Of a DNA stretch of 19,587 bases, positions 14,114 through 19,587 are shown in pieces. The notes under the pieces were generated by a model, which did no database searches, was not told the origin of the DNA, and saw nothing but the letters and a program-made list of their open reading frames with translations. The DNA lies in NCBI GenBank assembly GCA_946481205.1, contig CAMLNB010000042.1:1-19587 (forward strand), written 5' to 3'. Position numbers and translations under genes: made by a program. The stretch is from an uncultured Kangiella sp. (GTDB taxonomy: Bacteria > Pseudomonadota > Gammaproteobacteria > Enterobacterales > DSM-103792). Position 1 is the first letter of the stretch; every line of letters starts with the position of its first letter.

Positions 14114-15043
14114 GTGTCCACTCAGCGCTTCCGTCTGCCATTGCTGATCTCAGCAGTGCTCGCGGCACTGTATCTGCTATTGATACAGGAACGGATCGCC
14201 CTGCCGAACCGCGCCGCAATGGCACTGTGGAATCTTGCGCACCTGCCGCTGTTCTTCGCGTTGACGTTGGTGTTCGATCACAGCGTGCTGAAACGCCACC
14301 ACCGCAGCGCACCGATCTGGCTGCAGTACCTGCTGCCACCGATGTTGATTCTGGCCATCGGCACCGAGTGGTTGCAATCGCAAACCGGCCGTCAGCCCAG
14401 TTGGCAGGATGTCTTGACCAATTGCAGCGGCATTGCGCTCGGCTGCATCTGGATCGCCAGCCGTCGTTATGCCAATGGTTGGCTTAGTCGCGCTGGCCGC
14501 TTGCTGGTGATGCTTACCGCGCTGGCGCTGCTGATCCGCCCCAGTTTGCTGCTCTATGCCGATTACCACATCAAGCAACAGTTTCCGGTGCTATCGAATT
14601 TCGAATCGTTCATCGACAGCGAAAACTGGTCGCTCGGCGCACGCCACCAGAGCCCGGTGCGCGACGGTGCTTACGCACTGCAAGTCCAGCTGCCACCGCA
14701 ACGTTTTGCCGGCACCACGCTACGGCATTTCCCGAATGACTGGCGGGCGTATCACAGCTTGAGCCTGTCCGTGTTCAACCCCGGCAGCACCGCCTTGCCC
14801 TTGTCGTTACGCATTCATGATCGCCAGCATGAGCTTGGCAAACAGGAATACCACGACCGCTTCAACTACAACTTCAGCGCCGCCCCCGGCTGGACCGATA
14901 TCGAGTTGCCCCTGGAGCGCATTGCCAGCGGGCCACGCGAACGCAAGCTGGATCTCGAACAGGTCACCGCGATGCGCGTGTTCTACCAAGGCACGCCAGC
15001 CGAAGGCACCACCGTTTTCCTGGATGCGGTGTCGCTCAAATGA
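14114..15043 (+). CDS. VanZ-like membrane protein with C-terminal beta-sandwich-like region, 309 aa
   Basis: The first 155 residues hold about four or five membrane helices with VanZ traits: LWNLAHLPLFFALTLVF, a conserved acidic residue in GTEWLQ near residue 85, and RQPSWQDVLTNCSGIALG, which parallels the VanZ R-x-x-x-x-x-D-x-x-x-N motif. The last helix ends near LLLYADYH. Residues about 165-309 have no helices and read as an exported beta-rich domain (FESFIDSENW..., YALQVQLPP, YHSLSLSVFNPG, LPLSLRIHDR, VTAMRVFYQGT, TVFLDAVSLK), like carbohydrate-binding or CIA30-type jelly rolls. GTG is the start codon; ribosome binding is weak. Function unknown; an envelope role is inferred. Confidence 0.75.
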   Translation: MSTQRFRLPLLISAVLAALYLLLIQERIALPNRAAMALWNLAHLPLFFALTLVFDHSVLKRHHRSAPIWLQYLLPPMLILAIGTEWLQSQTGRQPSWQDVLTNCSGIALGCIWIASRRYANGWLSRAGRLLVMLTALALLIRPSLLLYADYHIKQQFPVLSNFESFIDSENWSLGARHQSPVRDGAYALQVQLPPQRFAGTTLRHFPNDWRAYHSLSLSVFNPGSTALPLSLRIHDRQHELGKQEYHDRFNYNFSAAPGWTDIELPLERIASGPRERKLDLEQVTAMRVFYQGTPAEGTTVFLDAVSLK

Positions 15044-15062
15044 ACGAAATGCCGTGGAGACA

Positions 15063-15096
15063 AAAAACAAACCCCGCCGAAGCGGGGTTTGTTTTT
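15063..15096. terminator. Bidirectional terminator between the VanZ-like gene and rpoS
   Basis: A perfect 15-bp stem (AAAAACAAACCCCGC against GCGGGGTTTGTTTTT) closes a 4-base loop. On the minus strand the loop is TTCG closed by C-G, the very stable UUCG tetraloop. Both strands end in a T run. It lies between two convergent stops, 15043 and 15111. Confidence 0.93.
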
Positions 15097-15110
15097 GAGG
15101 CGGCAAACAG

Positions 15111-16094
15111 TCACTCAAACAGCGCATCCATCGACAGGTTCTGCTCGCGCAGAATTTCCCGCAACCGGCGCAGCGCTTCGACTTGAATCTGCCGTACGCG
15201 CTCACGGGTCAGGCCGATTTCATTGCCGACTTCTTCCAGCGTTTGTGGTTCAAAATGCAGCAGGCCGAATCGACGCGCCAGCACTTCGCGTTGCTTGTCG
15301 GTCAGCATGTTCAGCCATTTCTCGATGTTGCTCTTCAGATCATTGTCTTCGAGAATGGCGACCGGTTCGGCACCAGCATCGTCGGCAATGGTGTCGAGCA
15401 GCGAGCGATCACCATCGACGCCGATCGGCGTGTCGATGGAGCTGATGCGCTCGTTAAGACCGAGCATGCGCGAGACATCTTCGACCGGCTTGCCGAGTTT
15501 CTCGGCGATTTCTTCGGCCGTCGGTTCGTGATCCAGCTTCTGCGCCAGTTCGCGAGCCGCACGCAGATAGACGTTCAATTCCTTGACCACGTGAATCGGC
15601 AGCCGAATGGTCCGGGTCTGATTCATCAGCGCCCGTTCAACGGTCTGGCGGATCCACCAAGTGGCGTAGGTCGAAAACCGGAAACCGCGCTCCGGATCGA
15701 ATTTCTCGACGGCGCGAATCAGCCCGAGATTGCCTTCTTCGATCAGATCGAGCAGTGGCAAACCACGACCGTTATAACGGCGGGCAATTTTGACCACCAA
15801 GCGCAGGTTGCTTTCGATCATCCGTTGTTTGGATTTGAGGCAGCCGCGTTGCGCCTTGCGGGCAAAGTAGACTTCTTCTTGCGGGGTTAGTAGTGCTGCG
15901 ATGCCGATTTCGCCCAGATAGAGCTGGGTGGCATCCATGATTTTTTCGTCGTCACTGAGCTGATAGTGTGTGTTCGCCGCAGGGGCGTCGTGCTCAGCGT
16001 GTGCGGGGAGAGCTTCTTCTTCATTGAGTTCGTCAGCCACGTCCGGCTCGAACCCTTCCTCCAACAACAACTCGTTATCCCACTGCTCATTCAT
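15111..16094 (-). CDS. rpoS: RNA polymerase sigma factor RpoS (sigma38)
   Basis: A 327-residue group 2 sigma factor, close to the 330 of E. coli RpoS. An acidic N-terminus (1-50) leads to region 1.2 ([28 protein letters not shown]), region 2 with [53 protein letters not shown], region 3, and region 4 with the helix-turn-helix [27 protein letters not shown]. The shape and position after nlpD identify RpoS rather than RpoD or RpoH. It directs stationary-phase and general stress transcription. GGAGAGG five bases before the ATG is a strong ribosome binding site. A hairpin lies one base upstream of that site. In E. coli the main rpoS promoter lies inside nlpD; none is identified here. Confidence 0.97.
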   Translation of the reverse strand: MNEQWDNELLLEEGFEPDVADELNEEEALPAHAEHDAPAANTHYQLSDDEKIMDATQLYLGEIGIAALLTPQEEVYFARKAQRGCLKSKQRMIESNLRLVVKIARRYNGRGLPLLDLIEEGNLGLIRAVEKFDPERGFRFSTYATWWIRQTVERALMNQTRTIRLPIHVVKELNVYLRAARELAQKLDHEPTAEEIAEKLGKPVEDVSRMLGLNERISSIDTPIGVDGDRSLLDTIADDAGAEPVAILEDNDLKSNIEKWLNMLTDKQREVLARRFGLLHFEPQTLEEVGNEIGLTRERVRQIQVEALRRLREILREQNLSMDALFE

Positions 16095-16107
16095 GGCAGC
16101 CTCTCCA

Positions 16108-16133
16108 CAAAGTGCCGAATGGTTTCGGCTTTG
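16108..16133 (-). promoter_or_regulatory. Hairpin abutting the rpoS ribosome binding site
   Basis: Read on the minus strand, CAAAGCCGAA and TTCGGC-AC-TTTG pair into a 10-bp stem with a 4-base loop (ACCA) and a two-base bulge. The 3' foot ends one base before the GGAGAGG at 16106-16100. The hairpin leaves the site itself free, so it may keep the site open or stall ribosomes, or form part of a larger switch with nlpD mRNA. Confidence 0.5.
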
Positions 16134-16187
16134 TTATGGTTCGGGTCCGCTCACCCTCCGGCATCGGCCCCGCAGCTGCTTATCACT

Positions 16188-17081
16188 TCAGCGCTTGGGC
16201 AAATGCTTGAGTGGATCCACCGGTTGGCCCCGGTAACGGATCTCGAAGTGCAGCTTCGCGACATCCGTACCAGTAGAACCTATATCGGCAATCAACTGGC
16301 CAGCTTTAACTGAGTCGTTCTCTTTGACGTGGATACGACTGTTGTGCGCATAAGCACTTAAGTAATCCTCGTCATGCTTGACAATAACCAGCTGGCCGAA
16401 ACCGCGCAAGCCACTGCCCGCATAAACGACCCGGCCAGGCGCTGCCGCTTTTACCGGTTCACCGGATTTACCTGCAATATTTACGCCTTTGTTACCGGTG
16501 GGGCTGGCGGAGAAGCCGGCAATCACTCGTCCGGGTGCCGGCCATTGCCAACGAATCGGGCCGCTTGGCACGCTGGGACTAGTACGATTTTCTTGGCTAT
16601 TTACCGGGATTTTCGGGGGTTTTGTCAATTCTGCGACCGGCTTCTCAGACACCGGTTTGCCGCCGTTCACGGGCTTGGGATCGGCTGGTTTGTTGCCGTT
16701 GTTACCGTTTTGAGATGGCCGTACAGACGGCAATTCGATTGCCTTCGGCGGCGGCTCCGCCGTCGCAATTTTGACGTTTTCGTCAGAACTTTGACGTTCG
16801 TAGGTTCCAGATGGCAGCCGCGGCCCGGATAATTTCAATCGCTGGCCGGGAAAAATCCGATAATCGGTACCGATTCCGTTCCAGCGAGCCAGGGTTCGGT
16901 AGTCCAGATCGTAGGCAAAAGCGATCGAATACAGCGTCTCGCCGGTCCCGACAACGTGGTAACCCCGGTCGAGGGCATCGTTTTGCGCCACCAGCCGGGA
17001 CTCGACCGGTGCCATCGGCGGCGGCAGGCAACCCGACAAGACGATACAGCTCAGGACAATCGCTAGCGCTTTGCGGCTCAC
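16188..17081 (-). CDS. nlpD: NlpD-type lipoprotein (LysM + degenerate LytM/M23), 297 aa
   Basis: Start chosen at GTG 17081: GAGG lies four bases before and the product begins MSRKALAIVLSCIVLSGC, a lipoprotein signal with lipobox LSGC and Cys18. A LysM peptidoglycan-binding domain follows (YHVVGTGETLYSIAFAYDLDYRTLARWNGI, about 41-85). A Pro/Asn/Lys-rich linker spans about 90-180. The C-terminal LytM fold runs from about 190 to 290. It lacks the zinc ligands of active M23 enzymes: the H-x-x-x-D site is replaced in NKGVNIAG, and the last H-x-H is LHFE. NlpD in E. coli activates the amidase AmiC at the septum; this protein likely does likewise. Outer-membrane lipoprotein. rpoS follows 93 bases on. 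Confidence 0.93.
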   Translation of the reverse strand: MSRKALAIVLSCIVLSGCLPPPMAPVESRLVAQNDALDRGYHVVGTGETLYSIAFAYDLDYRTLARWNGIGTDYRIFPGQRLKLSGPRLPSGTYERQSSDENVKIATAEPPPKAIELPSVRPSQNGNNGNKPADPKPVNGGKPVSEKPVAELTKPPKIPVNSQENRTSPSVPSGPIRWQWPAPGRVIAGFSASPTGNKGVNIAGKSGEPVKAAAPGRVVYAGSGLRGFGQLVIVKHDEDYLSAYAHNSRIHVKENDSVKAGQLIADIGSTGTDVAKLHFEIRYRGQPVDPLKHLPKR

Positions 17082-17130
17082 CGCCACCTCGTTCGGTTCT
17101 GTTGCTGAAATTCTGTGAGAGAAAATCAGC

Positions 17131-17799
17131 TTATTCGGTTGGACCCGGTTGCAACGGCACAAAGCGCACCTTGTCCATGATCGCGCTTTGCAGCTGGTCA
17201 CCGCGTTTTTCAATCAACATCAAATTTTGTACGCCATTGGCCTGCCCCACCGGCACCACCAAACGGCCACCATCGGCAAGCTGGGCAATCAGCGCTGGCG
17301 GCACGGCCAATGGTGCTGCCGTGACGATGATGCCATCAAACGGGCCTTTGTCTTTCCAGCCTTGAAAGCCATCGCCGTGTCGGTATTCGATATTGGTCAG
17401 TTGCAGCGCATCCAGCCGGTTCTTGGCTTGTTGCTGCAATTCGGCAATGCGCTCGATGGTGTAAACCTGATCCACCAACTGCGCCAGCACCGAGGTTTGA
17501 TAGCCGCAGCCCGTGCCAATCTCCAGCACTTTGCCGCGCGGACCGGCGTCGAGCAAAATCTCGGTCATCTTGGCGACGATGAACGGCTGCGAAATCGTCT
17601 GGCCACGGCCGATCGGCAGCGCGGTATCTTCATAGGCACGATGGGCAATGCCTTCATCGACAAAGATATGCCGCGGCACGCCGGCCATCACCGCCAGCAC
17701 CATCGTGTTGCGGATGCCCTCTTCCTGCAAACGCTGCACGAGGCGCGTCCGGGTGCGATCCGAGGTCATGCCAATGCCACGCATGTTCAGCGTTGTCAT
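17131..17799 (-). CDS. pcm: Protein-L-isoaspartate O-methyltransferase (Pcm)
   Basis: A 222-residue SAM-dependent methyltransferase. Motif I is [18 protein letters not shown]; upstream the family signature [21 protein letters not shown] is present, and downstream [34 protein letters not shown]. It methylates isoaspartyl residues so that damaged aspartates can be repaired. Cytoplasmic. GGAGGG precedes the ATG by about eight bases, and the ATG overlaps the surE stop as ATGA. A second ATG at residue 11 ([11 protein letters not shown]) could be the real start. It is followed by nlpD after 49 bases. Confidence 0.96.
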   Translation of the reverse strand: MTTLNMRGIGMTSDRTRTRLVQRLQEEGIRNTMVLAVMAGVPRHIFVDEGIAHRAYEDTALPIGRGQTISQPFIVAKMTEILLDAGPRGKVLEIGTGCGYQTSVLAQLVDQVYTIERIAELQQQAKNRLDALQLTNIEYRHGDGFQGWKDKGPFDGIIVTAAPLAVPPALIAQLADGGRLVVPVGQANGVQNLMLIEKRGDQLQSAIMDKVRFVPLQPGPTE

Positions 17800-18548
17800 G
17801 GCTGCAGCCCTCCGATCCAGTCACGCAATTTCGGCAGGCTGCTGTGCGCAGTCATATCGACATGCAAGGGCGTTACCGAAACATAGCCATTGTCGACAGC
17901 GTGAAAATCGGTGCCTTCGCCGGCGTCATCGCCTTGCGCGGGCGGGCCGATCCAATAGACATCGCGACCTTTCGGATCGTGCGCAGGAATGATGGTATTG
18001 GCGCGGTGGCGATGGCCAAGCCGCGTTACTTTGAAGCCTTTGATTTCGTTCAGCGGCAGATCCGGGACATTGACGTTCAAGATGCGGTTCGGTTCCAGCG
18101 GGTGGTTGTGCAGGTTGCGCACCAGCTGTACCGCCACCGCCGCTGCGGTTTCGTAATGCACGCAATCGGCGCCGAGCAGCGACATGGCGATGGCCGGGTA
18201 ACCGAGGTGACGACCTTCGAGCGCGGCGGCAACGGTACCGGAATACATCACGTCATCACCCAGATTGGCGCCGTTGTTGATGCCGGCGATCACGATATCC
18301 GGCGGTTGTGGCATCAACCGGTGCGTGGCCAGATGCACGCAATCGGTCGGCGTGCCGGTGACCGCGAAATACCCTTCGACCGTCAGGTGATAGCGAATTG
18401 GCGCATCCAGCGTCAGCGAATTGCTAGCGCCACTGCGGTTGCGATCCGGCGCGACCACCGTCAAATGACCCAGTGGTGCCAACGCCTGCGCCAAGGCTTT
18501 CAGACCGGGCGCGAAGTAACCATCATCATTGCTGAGCAGAAAACGCAT
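17796..18548 (-). CDS. surE: 5'/3'-nucleotidase SurE
   Basis: A 250-residue SurE. The metal site residues are in their family places: Asp8 and Asp9 (SNDDG), Ser39 (RNRSGAS), and Asn91 ([14 protein letters not shown]). The signature [10 protein letters not shown] near residue 65 is intact. SurE dephosphorylates nucleoside monophosphates and short polyphosphate and helps survival in stationary phase. It overlaps pcm by four bases. No ribosome binding site is seen before the ATG. In many gammaproteobacteria truD lies upstream and overlaps; here a 214-bp stretch with a cysteine-rich small frame takes its place. Confidence 0.95.
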   Translation of the reverse strand: MRFLLSNDDGYFAPGLKALAQALAPLGHLTVVAPDRNRSGASNSLTLDAPIRYHLTVEGYFAVTGTPTDCVHLATHRLMPQPPDIVIAGINNGANLGDDVMYSGTVAAALEGRHLGYPAIAMSLLGADCVHYETAAAVAVQLVRNLHNHPLEPNRILNVNVPDLPLNEIKGFKVTRLGHRHRANTIIPAHDPKGRDVYWIGPPAQGDDAGEGTDFHAVDNGYVSVTPLHVDMTAHSSLPKLRDWIGGLQP

Positions 18549-18563
18549 GCTGTTCGAGTCTTT

Positions 18564-18788
18564 TTATCGAAGGCCTGGCTCGCAAAAGCCTGCCGGGCAA
18601 ATCCCTGGCCCACATTTGTTGCAGTAGCCGTAGCGGCTTATGTTACCGGGCGGATCGCCGTGCGGGGAGCTTTCTTTTGGCTTGTTTGGCGGGCTGCTCT
18701 GCTTGGCCCCGTGAATCGGACCGTGCGCTGCTTGCACGCGCCGAGTTACCCGGACGACCGATTTACCCGGACAAGAGTGCCACGGCAT
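18564..18788 (-). CDS. Possible small cysteine-rich protein between ispF and surE, up to 74 aa
   Basis: An open frame fills the ispF-surE gap and ends 15 bases before surE. It is Pro/Gly/Lys-rich and ends with [28 protein letters not shown] sequence, with Cys56, 59, 64 and 69 spaced C-x2-C-x4-C-x4-C, a possible metal knuckle. The codon choices look normal for the region. The first ATG lies within ispF, 26 bases before its stop, and has no ribosome binding site; a GTG at residue 18 is another option. No family is recognised. Real gene, pseudogene and chance frame are all possible. Confidence 0.28.
   Translation of the reverse strand: MPWHSCPGKSVVRVTRRVQAAHGPIHGAKQSSPPNKPKESSPHGDPPGNISRYGYCNKCGPGICPAGFCEPGLR
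18746..18772. repeat. Direct repeat at the ispF stop codon
   Basis: TTACCCGGAC occurs at 18746-18755 and again at 18763-18772, a 17-base period. The second copy contains the ispF stop (TTA on this strand). The first is a downstream echo of the last codons and stop. Confidence 0.6.
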
Positions 18789-19239
18789 GCACGGCGATAC
18801 CTTCTTTGCGGCCGATGTAGCCGAGACCTTCGGTGGTCGTCGCTTTCAGGTTCACCGCCGTTTCCGGCAAACCGAGATCCGTCGCCAATTGGCTGCGCAT
18901 GGTCTGCTTGTGTGGGCCGAGCCGCGGCACCTGCGCAATGACCGTGACATCGACATTGACCGGCTTGAGTCCCTGCTCGGCGGCCAGTTTCAGACAATGT
19001 GCCAGCAGCGCCCGGCTGCTGGCACCGCGCCAGCGCTCGTCGGTGTCGGGAAAATGCTCGCCGATATCACCAAGCGCTGCCGCACCCAAAATCGCATCGC
19101 ACACCGCATGCAGCACGACATCGCCATCGGAATGCGCCAGCACCCCCTGGGCACCAGGAATGATCACCCCGGCCAGAATCAGCGGTTTGTCGCCGCCGAA
19201 TTTGTGGACATCGTAGCCGTGGCCAATTCGTAGATTCAT
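18763..19239 (-). CDS. ispF: 2-C-methyl-D-erythritol 2,4-cyclodiphosphate synthase (IspF)
   Basis: A 158-residue enzyme of the MEP isoprenoid pathway that closes CDP-ME-2-phosphate to the cyclodiphosphate with loss of CMP. Zinc ligands and active-site pieces are clear: IGHGYDVH at the N-terminus (Asp10, His12), then [19 protein letters not shown] with His44, [11 protein letters not shown], and the closing [25 protein letters not shown]. It forms a trimer in the cytoplasm. AGGA about eight bases before the ATG at 19239 supports that start; an upstream extension of 25 codons overlaps the end of ispD and is rejected. ispD lies 28 bases upstream. Confidence 0.97.
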   Translation of the reverse strand: MNLRIGHGYDVHKFGGDKPLILAGVIIPGAQGVLAHSDGDVVLHAVCDAILGAAALGDIGEHFPDTDERWRGASSRALLAHCLKLAAEQGLKPVNVDVTVIAQVPRLGPHKQTMRSQLATDLGLPETAVNLKATTTEGLGYIGRKEGIAVHAVALLSG

Positions 19240-19267
19240 CGTTAGATCCTGATAGAAAGCACAGCTA

Positions 19268-19587
19268 TCAGCGCAAACCCTGCGCACGCTGATAGCGCAG
19301 AATCTGCTCGGCAATCAGCAGATCCTGACCTTGGGTGATTTTGAGATTGTCGTCACGGCCGCGCACCAATGCCGCGAACTCGCCGAGTTGTTCGACCGCT
19401 GCTGTATCATCGGTATGCACCCGCCCGGCTTGCTCAGCCTGCTGTAGCGCTGCAGACAAAATGCCGTAACGAAACACCTGCGGCGTCAGCGCGCGCCACA
19501 GGCCATCGCGCGCCACCGTTTCTTGGACGTGACCATCACTGCCACGCCGTTTCAGTGTGTCTGCCACCGGTGCGCCGAGCAAAGCGC
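19268..19587 (-). CDS. ispD: 2-C-methyl-D-erythritol 4-phosphate cytidylyltransferase (IspD), C-terminal part
   Basis: The window ends inside this gene; about 106 codons of the 3' part are present. [12 protein letters not shown] is the family motif around the Lys that binds substrate, followed by [21 protein letters not shown] and [11 protein letters not shown], then the ending [16 protein letters not shown]. IspD joins MEP to CTP to make CDP-methylerythritol, two steps before IspF. The stop lies 28 bases before ispF, so the two are probably cotranscribed. Confidence 0.96.
   Translation of the reverse strand, partial: ALLGAPVADTLKRRGSDGHVQETVARDGLWRALTPQVFRYGILSAALQQAEQAGRVHTDDTAAVEQLGEFAALVRGRDDNLKITQGQDLLIAEQILRYQRAQGLR

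Noticed and set aside
17082..17213. 44-residue extension of NlpD
   Set aside because: It overlaps pcm and hides the lipoprotein signal; the GTG at 17081 has a ribosome binding site and a proper signal.
17793..18941. 382-codon open frame on the + strand
   Set aside because: Covers surE, the gap and part of ispF in antisense; no motif and both covered genes are secure.

Overview
The window reads as ordinary chromosome of a moderately GC-rich gammaproteobacterium. The evidence is a stationary-phase block in the order ispD-ispF-surE-pcm-nlpD-rpoS, and a second conserved set (PHP phosphatase, YciO/Sua5, trpS, scpA, scpB, rluB, divergent from yciB-yciI-bolA) of the kind seen in Pseudomonas-like genomes. 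I cannot name the genus from sequence alone. No rRNA, tRNA, CRISPR array, transposase, integrase or phage gene is visible.

Layout. 1-137 is the 3' end of a membrane protein on the + strand, closed by a perfect bidirectional hairpin against a small lipoprotein-like gene (191-415, -). 553-2567 (-) is a three-gene transcription unit (DUF486 membrane protein, ThrE-type exporter, cupin) with a recognisable promoter upstream. 2657-8425 (-) is trpS-scpA-scpB-secreted protein-rluB, ended by a strong terminator. 8638-10960 (+) is a two-gene unit (MgtC/DUF4010 membrane protein and a CBS-MgtE-like transporter) that sits between trpS and yciO. 11096-12630 (-) is yciO plus the PHP-domain phosphatase/exonuclease, sharing an ATGA overlap, divergent from yciB-yciI-bolA (12757-13971, +). 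A VanZ-type membrane protein with a C-terminal beta-sandwich-like region follows (14114-15043, +) and converges on rpoS through a 15-bp hairpin with a UUCG-type loop. 15111-19587 (-) is the rpoS block, transcribed ispD to rpoS, with the truD gene that often lies between ispF and surE absent.

How the genes relate. ScpA and ScpB are partners of SMC in chromosome segregation. IspD and IspF are consecutive-pathway MEP isoprenoid enzymes. SurE, Pcm, NlpD and RpoS form the survival/stationary-phase set. The MgtC-like and MgtE-like proteins suggest a divalent cation (probably Mg2+) function. The most unusual sequence-level signals are a decayed duplicate of the scpA 3' end in the scpA-scpB spacer, short tandem repeats just after several stop codons (mgtE-like, bolA, ispF), a 350-residue low-complexity tail on RluB, a hairpin abutting the rpoS ribosome binding site, and a cysteine-rich small frame where truD would be expected. 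I found no clear-cut novel defence or metabolic system.
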